64,000 nt of DNA. Origin: Parasponia andersonii (taxonomy: Eukaryota > Streptophyta > Magnoliopsida > Rosales > Cannabaceae). Each line of letters begins with the position of its first letter. Position 1 is the first letter of the stretch. Made by a program: the position numbers and the translations under genes. The notes under the pieces are model-generated. The model was given only the letters and a program-made list of their open reading frames with translations. It did no database searches and was not told where the DNA came from. The stretch covers positions 637,835 to 701,834 of the forward strand of contig JXTB01000193.1 of NCBI GenBank assembly GCA_002914805.1, in the 5' to 3' direction. Of this stretch, positions 35,140 to 46,682 are shown piece by piece.

Positions 35140-36116
35140 ATGATGAATTTAAAGAGTAAGATAGAATGTAGAAAGGAGATGGCCTTCCAGATTTTTGGCG
35201 ATGGTGTAATCAGATATAGAAATAGATTGTGTGTACCCGGTGGAATTATTAGAAAGGAGATATTGATAGAAGCTCATACCACTCCCTACTCTGTGCATCT
35301 TGGTACTACAAAGATGTATAGAGATTTAAAGGTGTATTACTGGTGGCCTGGTATAAAGAAAGATGTGGTTGAGTTTGTAGATCAATGTCTCACGTGCTAG
35401 CAAGTCAAAGCTGAACATCAAAGACCTATTGGGAAATTAAAGCCTTTGAACATACCCTAATGGAAATGGGAAGAGATTGCTATGGATCTTGTTGTTGGAC
35501 TTCATAAGACAACTAAGGGACATGATATTATTTGGGTGATTATGGATAGATATACCAAATCAGCTTATTTTCTTCCAGTTAGAATAACCTATAACTTGGA
35601 CCAGGTTGCTCGGTTATATATTCAGGAGATTGTTAGACTACATGGTGTTCCAAAAGTTATCATTTCTGATTGAGATTCTAGACTTACTTCAAAATTTTGG
35701 AGGAGTGTTCAAGAGGCAATGGGTACAAAATTGGCATTTAGTACAACTTTTCATCCTCAAACTGATAGGCAATCAGAGAGGACTATACAGACCCGTGAAG
35801 ACATGCTCAGAGCTTGTGTGTTGGATTTCCATGGATCTTGGAGCAAATACTTGCCACTTTTAGAATTTTCTTACAATAACAGTTACCAAGCATCCATTGA
35901 AATGTCCCCATATAAAGCATTGTATAGAAGAAAGTATAGATCTCCTATTCATTAGGATGAGATGGGGGAAAGAAAATTTCTGGGTCCAAAATTAATAAGA
36001 GAGACAAATAAGGCAGCAGAAAAGATTCGAAAAAGGATACTAGCTGCTCAAAGTAGACAGAAATGTTATTGAGATCCTCAAAGAAGAAAACTAGAATTTA
36101 ACATTGGAGATAAAGT
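35140..36116 (+). pseudogene. Chromovirus integrase
   Basis: Inserts the DNA copy into the chromosome. The HHCC zinc-binding domain is seen as EAHTTPYSVHLGTTKMYRDL and VDQCLTC. A TAG at 35398 and a TAA at 35458 interrupt before WKWEEIAMDLVVGLHKTTKG. Core: first Asp in MDLVVG, second in the ISD region at 35671-35679 (a TGA falls just after ISD), and Glu in ERTIQTREDMLRACVLDF. FSYNNSYQASIEMSPYKALY and YRSPIH follow, then a TAG. The GPY-type region starts (FNIGDKVFLKV) but breaks off at about 36127. Confidence 0.88.
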
Positions 36117-36126
36117 GTTCTTGAAG

Positions 36127-36360
36127 GTACATTTCAAATCCTTCACATGTTCTAAATTTTGAGCAATTGGAGATAAATCAAGACGTGAGTTACGAGGAAC
36201 ATCCAGTGAAGATTTTGGATAGAAAAGATAAAGAACTCAGAAACAAGAAAATGCCCTTGGTCAAAGTACTGTGGAAGAGCCATGAAGTAGAAGAGGCCAT
36301 ATGAGAAAGAGAAGAAGAGATGCAAATTAAGTATCCATACTTATTTGGGTAAGTAAATTT
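36127..36360 (+). pseudogene. Integrase C-terminal, chromodomain-like tail
   Basis: After a deletion the sequence resumes as NPSHVLNFEQLEINQDVSYE, then EHPVKILDRKDKELRNKKMP, LVKVLWKSHEVEEAI and a stop where the usual W (A-T-W-E) should be. The copy at 63090-63773 shows that about 60-70 codons of the GPY region are missing here. Tails of this kind in chromoviruses bind chromatin and steer integration. The last bases read QIKYPYLFG, the typical end of Tekay-type pol. Confidence 0.8.
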
Positions 36361-36375
36361 CGAGGACGAAATTTT

Positions 36376-36391
36376 ATAAAGAAGAGAGAAT
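36376..36391 (+). promoter_or_regulatory. Polypurine tract of the chromovirus
   Basis: ATAAAGAAGAGAGAAT ends directly at the 3' LTR start TGTGGTGCCC. The sequence just before it, TTCGAGGACGAAATTTTAT, is also kept in the minus-strand copies at 45065 and 63050. Confidence 0.75.
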
Positions 36392-39062
36392 TGTGGTGCC
36401 CAAGATTCTCACATACATACTAAGCCAATAATAAATCTGTTCTAATTGCATATTAAGCATCTAAAAGTCGTTAATACTAGTTTTATAGTAACATACTCAT
36501 TCATTATGTTACGTGCATTTACATACACCAATGCAGTGTAAAGGTTCAATCCCCTCAGAGAGAGAGCTCGGTGTGCTAAAAGAACAAAGAATATAATTAT
36601 AAAAGTAATCCTATGTCTGCATTGTTAATTAGAGTGTAATTGACTTATTTGTATGCTTAATGATTGGTTATGGGGCTATGTTCTTCCAAATTACAATAAG
36701 ATTGGCCATATAGAATCATAAGTCAACGTATGACTAGTTTTCACTTTCTAAGGTAGGATTGAAAAACTTTGGCTACACTTGGGTGTATTGGAGTGACCAG
36801 CAACATGGTGACTATGCTAAGGATATTCTAGAGCTAAACACATGGAAAGCAATGTGTAAAATACCCAAAATACCCCTTAGAATTTAAGTTATACCTTTTC
36901 TTAGCCATTAAGTGTTGATTTTGGGTCAAATCTGGTCATTTTCTTTCCTTTTCTCTCCAGCCACGACTTGAAACTCTCCAATACTTTTTCTAACTTTTCT
37001 CAACTTCCCTCAAACATTTCCAAGAATTTCCAAGTGTTAGAACTCAAATTGGAGCCCTAGAAATCAAGATACACCAAAACTAGTCAAGGTAATTCTATTA
37101 AGTCCTTCTTTCTAAGTCTTGTCCTTTAATTTCAATTCTCTGCTTTTTTTCACTTAAATAATCATTTCTTCCGGTCTTCGTAAGTCCAAAAATCTAATTC
37201 TAGGCCTAGAGAATCAGTTTGGTGGAGGTAGAAGGCAAGAACTCCAACAAAACCTCGAACTAGTCAAAGTGAGCATTATGTATGATTTTGAACTTATAGT
37301 TAATTTCTTTTGTGTTCACCCTTAAACCAAAGAAATTATTTGATTAACAATGGTCCTAGAAACCCTTATATATTGCGGGAAACATAGAATTTAAGTGGGG
37401 AATTCAGGTTACACCTAGAGCCCCAAAATTGCTAATTGTGTATTCAAGTGTTTCCGTGGGTGTATTAAGATTTCTATACTTGTAATATGATTTCCTCAAC
37501 TTGCAGTGGATGTGTCATGGATTATATTATTTATTTCATTAATTTAGCGGTTGTTTGTAGCCATAGACAAGTGCACAAATTTTTTTAAACTTGTCTAACC
37601 CAAAAAAGATTTAAAATGTGCTTCTGTGTTATCCTAGGTGTTACTTTTGATTTGTATATGTGAGAATTGGATTGTTGGTTACTACCACAGGTCTTCAACC
37701 ATGATTTTAATCATGTGGGGATGTCCTAAAAATAGAGGAGGTGCTGTCCAAATATTTTTAAAATCAAATGGTACCATTTAGAAACAAATGAACTAGTTTT
37801 ACAAAATTAGGTGCCATTTTGGATCATTTTTGTGCTAATGAACTAGCGTTCATATTTTACTTCTTTTGAATAGTTTTGCAATGCTAGATATTCGCTGCTA
37901 AGTACCTTAAGTGATTTATACACTCCTCAGTCATTTTAAGATTAAGTTTCCTAAATTGGTGAAAGTTCTGATTTCGGTCTTGTTCAAGTATCTTGATGCA
38001 TTCTTTTTGTAAAATGTGCATCTTGAATAATAGTTTATGACAGGTGATTAGCACACCAATCTCTAGAGGATATTGACTCTTTCCACTATCGATTCCTATG
38101 CAGGACACAAGGTAAGTAAAGACTTACAACTGCATCACAAGAACTATATGAAAGATGTATTTATGTGAAGCTTACTTATTCCTTAAAGTTATGAAATGAC
38201 ATATGCATGGCATGTTTTGCTTGCAAGTGGAGATTTTTATTATAAGAGTATTTGAAAGTGAGTACCATTGTACCAATTTTATAAGACAAGTTTCAATAGT
38301 AATTGTTAGTCTGTCGGAGCTGGATAGGTAAGTCTGTTGATACAGACTCTCCCGTTGAAGCGGGATTTGCGGATCTTATAATGTGTCTCGTTGAAGTGAA
38401 ACAATATTAGCACAGTGTGGGATGCCACTTTGATGAGGGAAGAAGATTTCAAAAAAAAAAACCTCACACGACGGTCGCATCTTATTTTTACTCTTGGCCG
38501 GAGTTTCCTTCCAATGTTATCACAGCCTATCGACTTACGGGACAAGCAATGTGCTAAGGGGCCCAACTAAGAATAATTTTTTAAAAAAATGTATGGACTC
38601 AAATGTTTAAGAAAGAAAAGGTTACAATGGGAACTTTATGAGATTTTAAAGCATTCGTAAGCATGCATAGTTACTGAGCTTTAACTCATTTTTGTCTTGT
38701 GATGCAGATGAGGAGGCATATTTTGGTATTGACTAGCTGGTTGCCTAGCTTGCCTTTTGTCACCATAATCTTACAGATGTAGACGAGTTTGACCAGTGGG
38801 CGACTTTTTTATTTTGAGATATTTTGGTGTAATGTAAATACTACTGTTAATAGTAAAATAAACTGGTGAAATCCTCTTTTGATTGTACATTTTGTGAAAA
38901 CACTTTTAATAAGAAATGCCATGCAGTTGCTTTTGTTTAAAGGTTTTAGATAGTTCAAAATTTGCCCACCATTTTATCAAAACAAAAGATAATGTTTAAG
39001 AAAGAATAATACTTCATAGTTTGACTGTATATGAAAATATGGTTAAACTAGGGAGTGTTACA
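36392..39062 (+). repeat. 3' LTR of the chromovirus
   Basis: Starts TGTGGTGCCCAAGATTCTCA and ends GGGAGTGTTACA; 2671 bp. Colinear with the 5' LTR including the cassette at 38310-38580. Lacks a short segment near 36530 (about 30 bp) that the 5' LTR has at 26130-26160. Followed by G2 protease sequence. Confidence 0.92.
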
Positions 39063-39435
39063 TAGCATGCAAGTTAAGGAAGAAAACAACAACCAACGGG
39101 AGAACTTGTTTCATACTCGATGTTTTGTGAAGAACAAAGTTTGTAGCATCATAATAGATGGAGGGAGTTATACCAACATGGCTAGTACTGAATTAGTGGA
39201 GAAATTAGCATTATCTACCATAAAGCATCCACGATCGTACCGGCTTTAGTGGCTGAACAATTGTGGAGAAGTCAAGTTGACAAAACAGGTGTTGGTGGCA
39301 TTTTCTGTTGGCAAGTATAAAGATGAAGTGCTTTGTGATGTGGTACCTATGCATGCATGTCACACCTGTTAGGAAGACCATGGCAGTAGATCGGCGAGTC
39401 GCACATGATGGTTTCACCTAAAGGTACTCTTTTAC
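39063..39435 (+). pseudogene. G2 element protease region
   Basis: Begins MQVKEENNNQRENLFHTRCF, then VCSIIIDGGSYTNMASTELV, where the active site is D-G-G (IIDGGS) in this lineage. A TAG follows at about 39247 and the homology continues in frame as WLNNCGEVKLTKQVLVAFSV and YKDEVLCDVVPMHACH. This is the protease of the family whose gag stub is at 25877. The segment after 39250 is present twice because of the duplication described separately. Confidence 0.78.
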
Positions 39436-39668
39436 CATTAAAAAGTAGCCTATATCACTTGTGCCATTGACTCCAAAACAAGTTCTTGAAGACCAACTCA
39501 AGATAAAAAAATTGAGTGAAAAGAGAAAAAAGAAAGAGAGAGAGGCTGAAATCGAGAGAAAAGAAAAAAAGATGAGAGAAAAACATAAGAGCAAAACCAT
39601 GAGTGAGGGTAAAAGGGAAAAAGAGAGCAATGCAGCCTTATTGAGTGTAAGAGAGGAAAAATACAATT
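39250..39668. repeat. 419-bp perfect direct duplication, copy 1
   Basis: Identical, as far as I compared line by line, to 39670-40088, with a single N (39669) between. Copy 1 breaks off in the middle of the coding sequence (ATACAATT) and copy 2 continues it. A one-N junction and zero divergence inside an otherwise decayed element point to two unmerged contig ends rather than a biological duplication. Confidence 0.9.
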
Positions 39669-39669
39669 N

Positions 39670-40088
39670 TGGCTGAACAATTGTGGAGAAGTCAAGTTGA
39701 CAAAACAGGTGTTGGTGGCATTTTCTGTTGGCAAGTATAAAGATGAAGTGCTTTGTGATGTGGTACCTATGCATGCATGTCACACCTGTTAGGAAGACCA
39801 TGGCAGTAGATCGGCGAGTCGCACATGATGGTTTCACCTAAAGGTACTCTTTTACCATTAAAAAGTAGCCTATATCACTTGTGCCATTGACTCCAAAACA
39901 AGTTCTTGAAGACCAACTCAAGATAAAAAAATTGAGTGAAAAGAGAAAAAAGAAAGAGAGAGAGGCTGAAATCGAGAGAAAAGAAAAAAAGATGAGAGAA
40001 AAACATAAGAGCAAAACCATGAGTGAGGGTAAAAGGGAAAAAGAGAGCAATGCAGCCTTATTGAGTGTAAGAGAGGAAAAATACAATT
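39670..40088. repeat. 419-bp perfect direct duplication, copy 2
   Basis: Second copy, offset 420. It is the one that reads on into the RT region (from 40089, TCATTGCAAAA). Removing copy 1 or copy 2 plus the N would restore a continuous G2 protease-RT segment. Confidence 0.9.
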
Positions 40089-41228
40089 TCATTGCAAAAA
40101 AAAGTGAGATCAAGAGAGCCTTAGTTTTAGAACAGCCCCTTATAGTACTCATGTACGAGGAGGCTCTTTTATGTACTAATAATCTCGCCGGTTCTTTACC
40201 GAGCAATATTGTTTCTCTTTTGCAGGAGTTTGAAGATGTATTTCCCGAAGAGATCCCTCATGGTTTACCTCCAATTCGTGGGATTGAATATTAGATTGAC
40301 TTCATACCTGGTGTATCAATTCCAAACTGCCTGCCTATTGGAGCAATCCCAAGGAGACAAGGGAACTTTAAAGGCAAGTAGGCGAATTGTTGGACAAAGG
40401 GTATGTTCATGAAAGCATGAGTCCTTGTGCAGTTCTAGTGCTATTAGTTCCTAAGAAGGATGGAATGTGGAGGATGTGTGTTGATTGGTAAGCCATCAAC
40501 AACTTAACGGTAAAGTATCGTCATCCCATTCCTAGAATAGATGATATACTAGATAAATTACATGGTTCTTGTGTTTTTACAAAAATTGATCTTAAAAGTG
40601 GATATCATCATATTAGATTGAGAGAAGGTGATGAATGGAAAACTATCTTTAAAACTAAATATGGTTTGTATGAGTGGTTCGTGATGCCTTTCGGTTTAAC
40701 TAATACTCCAAGTACTTTTATGCGTTTGATGAACCATGTTTTGTGTGCATTTATTGGCAGATTTATGGTTGTATATTTTGATGATATCTTAATTTATAGC
40801 AAAAACTTGGAAGAATATGTAATGCATTTAAAATCTATTTTAGATGTTTTAAGGAAAGAAAAGTTCTTTGCTAACCTCAAGAAGTGCACCTTTTGCATGG
40901 ATATGCTTGTGTTTCTTGGCTTTGTTGTTAGTGGTCAGGGAATTGAGGTGGACGAGGAAAAGGTGAAAGCAATCCAAGATTGGCCAATGCCTACAATAAT
41001 CAGCCAAGTGAGGAGTTTTCATGGCCTAGCTAGTTTCTACAGACAGTTTGTGCACTATTTTAGTAGCTTAGCCGCCCCTCTTACTGAAGTCATTAAGAAG
41101 AATGTGCCGTTTAAGTGGGGGAAGGAACAAGAAAAGCCATTTAATCTGATCAAAGAAAAGCTAACTAATGCACCTTTACTTGTTTTGCCTAACTTCACTA
41201 AACTTTTGAAATTGAGTGTGATGCTTTA
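39881..41228 (+). pseudogene. G2 charged linker and reverse transcriptase
   Basis: Starts with PLTPKQVLEDQLKIKKLSEK and a Lys/Glu-rich helix of about 50 residues, then SNIVSLLQEFEDVFPEEIPH and GLPPIRGIEY, the start of RT. Between 40290 and 40615 it needs several frames ([14 protein letters not shown], the [17 protein letters not shown] motif). From 40618 an open frame of 203 codons carries [56 protein letters not shown] (catalytic F-D-D intact), [20 protein letters not shown] and [20 protein letters not shown]. Family: plant Ty3/gypsy; exact lineage not assigned. Confidence 0.88.
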
Positions 41229-41575
41229 GAATAGATATTGGAGCTGTCTTGATGCAAGAAGGCCATCCAGTTGCATACTTCAGTCAAAAATTGAGTGGGG
41301 CAGCTCTAAACTATCCCACTTATGATAAGGAGATGTATGTCTTCGTGAGGGCTTTGGAAAATTGGCAGCATTATCTATGGCCAAAGGAATTTGTGATTCA
41401 CACTGATCATGAATCCTTAAAGCATTTAAATGATCAACAAAAGCTAAACAAATGCCATGCAAAGTGGTTGGAATTCATTGAGACATTTCCTTATGTGATC
41501 AAATACAGGCAAGTAAGGAAAATGTTATGGCTGATGCATTATTCTAAAGGTATGCCTTACTTTCTACTTTAGATA
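41226..41575 (+). pseudogene. G2 RNase H domain
   Basis: A frameshift at about 41222 separates it from RT, and the first Asp motif (C-D-A-S) is disrupted there. Then [40 protein letters not shown] (Glu retained) and [20 protein letters not shown] (Asp of T-D-H retained). [20 protein letters not shown] follows; the last motif (V-A-D-A-L-S) is read as MLWLMHYS in a shifted frame. Confidence 0.85.
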
Positions 41576-41580
41576 CAAAA

Positions 41581-42324
41581 TTGCTTGGCATTGAATACAT
41601 TAAGGATTTGTATGCACAAGATTCTGATTTTAGTAATGTGTTCAATGCATGTGAAAAAGTAACATTTGGTAAGTTCTATAGGCATAATGGATTTTTGTTT
41701 CAGAAGAATAAATTATGTGTGCCTATGTGTTCTTTGTGTGAATTACTTGTCAGAGAAACTCATGGTGGTGGTTTGATGGGTCATTTTGGTGTGGCTAAGA
41801 CTTTAGGTGTTTAGCATGAACATTTCTTTTGGACTCATATGAAACGTGATGTTGAAAGAATATGTAAAAAGTGTATCACTTGTAAACAAGCTAAGTCTAA
41901 GTTGAAATCCCATGGTTTGTGCACCCCTCTACCTATACCTAGTGAACCTTAGATTGATATTTCCATGGATTTTATTTTGGAATTACCTAGGATTAAGAAG
42001 GGAAGAGATTCAATCTCTGTTGTGGTAGATAGGTTTTCTAAGATGGCATACTTCATTGCATGTCATAAAACCGATGACGCATCACATATAGCTGAATTGT
42101 TCTTTAAAGAAATTGTTAGGTTGTATGGCATGCCTAGGACTATTGTTTTTGATAAAGATGCTAAGTTCTTAAGTTACCTTTGGAAGACTTTATGGAGAAA
42201 GTTAGGAACTAAGTTATTATTTTCTACTACTTGTCATCCACAAACTGATGGTCAAACTGAACTAGTGAATAGGACTTTGTCTTCTTTATTACGTGCTATC
42301 ATTAAGAAGAACTTGAAAACATGG
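41581..42324 (+). pseudogene. G2 integrase, cut off by an LTR insertion
   Basis: [20 protein letters not shown] is the HH part of the zinc-binding motif and [13 protein letters not shown] the CC part; a TAG at 41812 lies between. After another TAG at 41950 comes [20 protein letters not shown] (first Asp region: [20 protein letters not shown]), [20 protein letters not shown] (second Asp) and [20 protein letters not shown] (Glu). The homology stops at KKNLKTW, where a minus-strand LTR begins at 42325. The rest of integrase does not reappear within this window. Confidence 0.88.
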
Positions 42325-45048
42325 TGTGACATCCTCCGATCCTACACACGTACGCAAGGATATTTGTATAAATATTTAGTGAGATCGGGAGACGCTACTC
42401 GACTTAGAACTGATAAAACAAGGGAAAATTAAAACTTTTGACTTTCTAGAGAGAGAAAGAAAAACTCCACTCATTTTTACATATAGTATAATTTATACAT
42501 ACATACATACTCCCAAAGTGGACCTCTCATAAAAATATACATAATGTACACACACTCAAAACAAATACAAAATTCTCAGTCAGGAAACTATAGTGTCAAA
42601 ATGCTCATATACACAAGCTACAGTCGGAAAGTCAGTGCTCCTCCTCTTAACTCACATATGAGCAGTATCATCTGTAATGTAAGAATATTTGTGAGTATAA
42701 AACTCAGTAGGTAACGAGTGCAAATGCAACGTGCATATTCTAGAAAAACAGATAATGGTATGATTGGGATCCCTGTGTATTTTGTATTGCTTGACAAGAT
42801 TGTGAATCGCATACTGAGCCACTCAGATAACTAATAACTAATCATCAGCCGTCATATGGATGTCTCGAGTCTCAAATATATTTCAAACCCCTCTGTGTAC
42901 TGCAGAGGTCCTCCCCATACCACTATCAGAGTGTTCCCGAAAGAACTAAATATTGTCCCCGAAGGAACCTAATAATGTCCCCGAAGGAACCAGATAATTG
43001 GGGACAAAAGATTTAGATTTTTATGCTTTAGGCATAGTAGAATAACAAATACAACTTTTCATATAATTCAAGGATTCCACAAGTTCACAGAACAAATAAT
43101 TTCTTACATTGCAGGTGTAACGTTACTTACCTTATGTCCGACAGAAAAGATAGTGAAAAGGGTCAGTATCCTCTGTGGTAAGGTGTGTAGAAGACCTGAT
43201 ATCAATTTCATTACTAGAATGTAAAATGCTTAAAAAAAATCAACCACAAGCATAAATCACAACTTTCACAAAATCAGGAAATCAAATCACAAAATGAACC
43301 AAAATGGAACATACTTTCATAAAAACTAGTCCATTTTCTTCTAAATAGTACCATTTGGTTTTAAAAATATTTGGACAGCACCTCTCCTATTTTTAGGACA
43401 TTCCCACATGATTAAAATCATGGTTTAAGATCTGCAATAACAATTCATAAGCCAATTCCCACATATACACCTCAAAGAGGATCATTTAGAACAACTTAGG
43501 TGCACTTGAATTCCTTTCAGTTTAAATAAAGTTTAAAACCACTTTTACACTTGTATATCATCATAATCAGCCAGTAAATAGGTGTAATCTACATAAAAAG
43601 ATCAATTTCTTACACATTCCAAGTAATGAAATCAAATTACAAGTGTAGACAACTTATTCCAATAATGAAAACACTTGAATCCACAAATAGCAAACTTTGG
43701 GGCTTTAAGTCTAACTTTAATCCTCTACTTCAATTCTATGTTTCCAACCATATATAATATTTTCTAGGACTTTTATTCATCAAATAAAAGCTTTGATTTA
43801 AGGGCTAATGCAATAGAAATAAATTACCAATTCCAAATTCCATAAAAACCTCACCTTGACTAGTTTGAACCTTTGTTAAAGCTCTTGCCTTCTTCTTCCA
43901 CAAAACTGATTTCTATGGCTTAGAAATTGATCTTAGGACTCAAGAGGACCTAGAAGAATCATTATTTAAGCGGTATCAAGTGGAGAATCAAAATAATAAA
44001 ACAAAACCTAGGAAGGAGAATTAGTAGAATTACCTTGACTAGTTTGAACCTATCTTGCTTTCTTGAGCTCGAAATTAAGTTCTACCACTTGAAAACTCTT
44101 TGAAATGGTTAATGGGAGCTGAGAGAAGTCTAAAAATTAGTGGGAGAGTTTCAGATCGTGGCTAGAGAGAAAGGAGAAGAAAATGACCAGATTTAGTCCA
44201 AAAGTTATACTTAATAACTAAGAAATGGCATAACTTAAGTTCTAAGGGGTATTTTGGGAATTTTGCACCTTACTTTCCATGTGTCCAGCTCTAAAACATC
44301 CTTAGCATACTCACCACATTGCTGGTTCATCCTATACACCCAAGTGTAGACGAAAATGGTGAAGCCTAGCTTAAGAGGTGAAAACTAGTCATAATTTGAC
44401 CTATAATCCCATATGGCCAATCTTATTGTAATCTACTGAAACCTAGCCCCATAACCAATCATTAAACATAAAAATAATTCAATTAGACTCCAATTAATAA
44501 TAAAAACAAAGTATCAATGCCTAATTATTAGAGTGCACAAAGATGACATTACGCGACTAAGCTAAATCGAAGCTAGCTTAGTGTAATTAAACACAGTTCA
44601 GTATAGTAACTGCCACCTCGTGCTTACCTGAAACCAACATTTTGGAAAATGCTAGAAATGGTTTCTTAACATTAAATAAAAGCTATTAGACGTGTTAAAC
44701 ACACAGTGAATTTGGTTCTGAAAAGTGTGAAAAATATATTTTCCCAAAAAACTACTATTTGACCAAGTTATCAATAGATATGATTTTAATGCATGTTCGT
44801 ATAGTATTACTATTCATAAATGTATTCTTTACTCCTTTCACACACTAAACTCTCACTCTCTGAGGGTACTGAGCCTTTACACTGCATGGGAGCACTTCCA
44901 CAAATATTAGTACAATAATACAGATCATTTAACAATCAGAATGAGTAATTTACCATGAAATTGATACTGGTTGCTTGATATGTCTATTATGCAATATGAA
45001 TATATTTATCATTGGCTTATTATGTATGTGAGAATCTTGAGCATCACA
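42325..45048 (-). repeat. Chromovirus 3' LTR (minus strand)
   Basis: On the minus strand it starts TGTGATGCTCAAGATTCTCA at 45048, right after a purine tract, and ends GGATGTCACA at 42325. Length about 2724 bp. Its first 2 kb are colinear with the LTRs at 57287 and 59927. The flank at the outer end is CATGG (42320-42324), but no matching duplication is found on the other side of the composite. Contains the 22-bp tandem repeat at 42933-42998. Part of the LTR is repeated at 45779 by the 904-bp duplication. Confidence 0.88.
42933..42998. repeat. Three 22-bp tandem repeats in the LTR
   Basis: Units at 42933-42954, 42955-42976 and 42977-42998. The consensus begins GTCCCCGAAGGAAC and ends TAATAAT; unit 1 has TTCCCGAAAG in place of TCCCCGAAGG. 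No spacers, so not a CRISPR array. Confidence 0.9.
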
Positions 45049-45060
45049 ATCCTTCCCCCC
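45049..45060 (-). promoter_or_regulatory. Polypurine tract (minus strand)
   Basis: Minus-strand GGGGGGAAGGAT directly before the LTR start TGTGATGC. Confidence 0.75.
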
Positions 45061-45130
45061 CTTATTAAATTTCGTCCTCGAAATTTGCTTACCGAAATAA
45101 TTCTGGATGTTGACTTCTCATTTCATCTTC

Positions 45131-45439
45131 TCATTCCCATGTAGCCTCCTCAACAGAATGGTTTCGCCATAGAACTTTCACTAAAGGAATCTTTTTGTTT
45201 CTCAATTCTTTCTCCTTTCTATCTAGAATTTGAACAGGATGTTCCTCATAGTTTAATTTTGGATTCAGTTCAAGTGGCTCCTGGTTCAGAACATAGGCTG
45301 GATCTGATACATACTTTCTCAGCATAGAAACATGGAAGACGTTGTGTACACCTGATAATTCTGGCCTTAGGGTAAGCTTATAAGTGACAATCCCAACTTT
45401 CTTAAGGATCTCATAAGGACCTATAAATCTTGGGCTCAA
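45131..45439 (-). pseudogene. Integrase chromodomain-like tail, duplicated segment
   Basis: 102 codons: MSPRFIGPYEILKKVGIVTY (the GPY/F module), then LSGVHNVFHVSMLRKYVSDP, EEHPVQILDRKEKELRNKKI and PLVKVLWRNHSVEEATWE, the Tekay-type chromodomain-like end. It is the end of the minus-strand pol whose core lies at 46484-47124. An identical frame at 46036-46344 is its copy in the duplication. A TAA just before the Met breaks it from the preceding integrase sequence. Confidence 0.85.
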
Positions 45440-45778
45440 CTTTTCTTACTTTCCAAATCTCATTACACTTTTTCATACGGGCTACTTTGAGAAATACTTT
45501 ATCACCAATAGAAAAGTGTAAAGGTCGGCGTTCTGGATCTGCATAAAACTTCTGTCTACTTTGAGCTGCTATCATACATTATCTGGTTTTTTCTATTGCC
45601 TCAGCTATATCTCTAACAATATCGGGACCCAAAAAATGTCGCTCTCCAACCTCATCCCAGTGAACTGGAGATCTACATTTTTTGCCATACAACATCTCAT
45701 AAGGTGCAACACCAATCGTTGCTTGAAAGCTGTTATTATAGGAGAACTCAATTACTGGTAGGTAATGGTTCCATGACN

Positions 45779-46682
45779 CCTTTACACTGCATGGGAGCAC
45801 TTCCACAAATATTAGTACAATAATACAGATCATTTAACAATCAGAATGAGTAATTTACCATGAAATTGATACTGGTTGCTTGATATGTCTATTATGCAAT
45901 ATGAATATATTTATCATTGGCTTATTATGTATGTGAGAATCTTGAGCATCACAATCCTTCCCCCCCTTATTAAATTTCGTCCTCGAAATTTGCTTACCGA
46001 AATAATTCTGGATGTTGACTTCTCATTTCATCTTCTCATTCCCATGTAGCCTCCTCAACAGAATGGTTTCGCCATAGAACTTTCACTAAAGGAATCTTTT
46101 TGTTTCTCAATTCTTTCTCCTTTCTATCTAGAATTTGAACAGGATGTTCCTCATAGTTTAATTTTGGATTCAGTTCAAGTGGCTCCTGGTTCAGAACATA
46201 GGCTGGATCTGATACATACTTTCTCAGCATAGAAACATGGAAGACGTTGTGTACACCTGATAATTCTGGCCTTAGGGTAAGCTTATAAGTGACAATCCCA
46301 ACTTTCTTAAGGATCTCATAAGGACCTATAAATCTTGGGCTCAACTTTTCTTACTTTCCAAATCTCATTACACTTTTTCATACGGGCTACTTTGAGAAAT
46401 ACTTTATCACCAATAGAAAAGTGTAAAGGTCGGCGTTCTGGATCTGCATAAAACTTCTGTCTACTTTGAGCTGCTATCATACATTATCTGGTTTTTTCTA
46501 TTGCCTCAGCTATATCTCTAACAATATCGGGACCCAAAAAATGTCGCTCTCCAACCTCATCCCAGTGAACTGGAGATCTACATTTTTTGCCATACAACAT
46601 CTCATAAGGTGCAACACCAATCGTTGCTTGAAAGCTGTTATTATAGGAGAACTCAATTACTGGTAGGTAATGGTTCCATGAC
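45779..46682. repeat. 904-bp perfect direct duplication, copy 2
   Basis: Second copy; starts in the LTR (CCTTTACACTGCATGGG) and is the one continuous with the rest of pol to the right. It contains a second apparent LTR start and purine tract at about 45953-45965, which would be unexplained in a real element. Confidence 0.9.

Larger units (their letters stand above)
26012..39062 (+). mobile_element. Tekay/Del-like chromovirus with both LTRs
   Basis: LTR (26012-28688), iMet PBS, gag, zinc knuckle, PR, RT, RNase H, integrase with chromodomain-like tail, purine tract, LTR (36392-39062), all on the plus strand. The lineage call rests on the C-terminal HPVKILDRKDKELRNKKMPL / VKVLWKSH stretch and on gag and RT wording typical of plant Tekay/Del elements. 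It is interrupted in gag by the solo LTR 29851-33003. The first bases of the 5' LTR are missing and no target-site duplication can be found. Numerous stops and indels make it inactive. Confidence 0.88.
44874..45777. repeat. 904-bp perfect direct duplication, copy 1
   Basis: Identical, as far as I compared, to 45779-46682 (offset 905) and separated from it by a single N at 45778. Covers the LTR start, the purine tract, the integrase tail and part of the integrase core. Copy 1 breaks off in GGTTCCATGAC, which copy 2 continues as TCTTGGAAATCC. Same pattern as the 39250 duplication; probable assembly artefact. Confidence 0.9.

Noticed and set aside
39461-39676. Lys/Glu-rich frame that could look like a nuclear host protein
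   Set aside because: It is the charged linker before RT in the G2 pol and continues into RT from the second copy (39881 onward).
42933-42998. Three 22-bp repeats resembling a mini-CRISPR
   Set aside because: Units are contiguous with no spacers, in a plant LTR; a simple tandem repeat.
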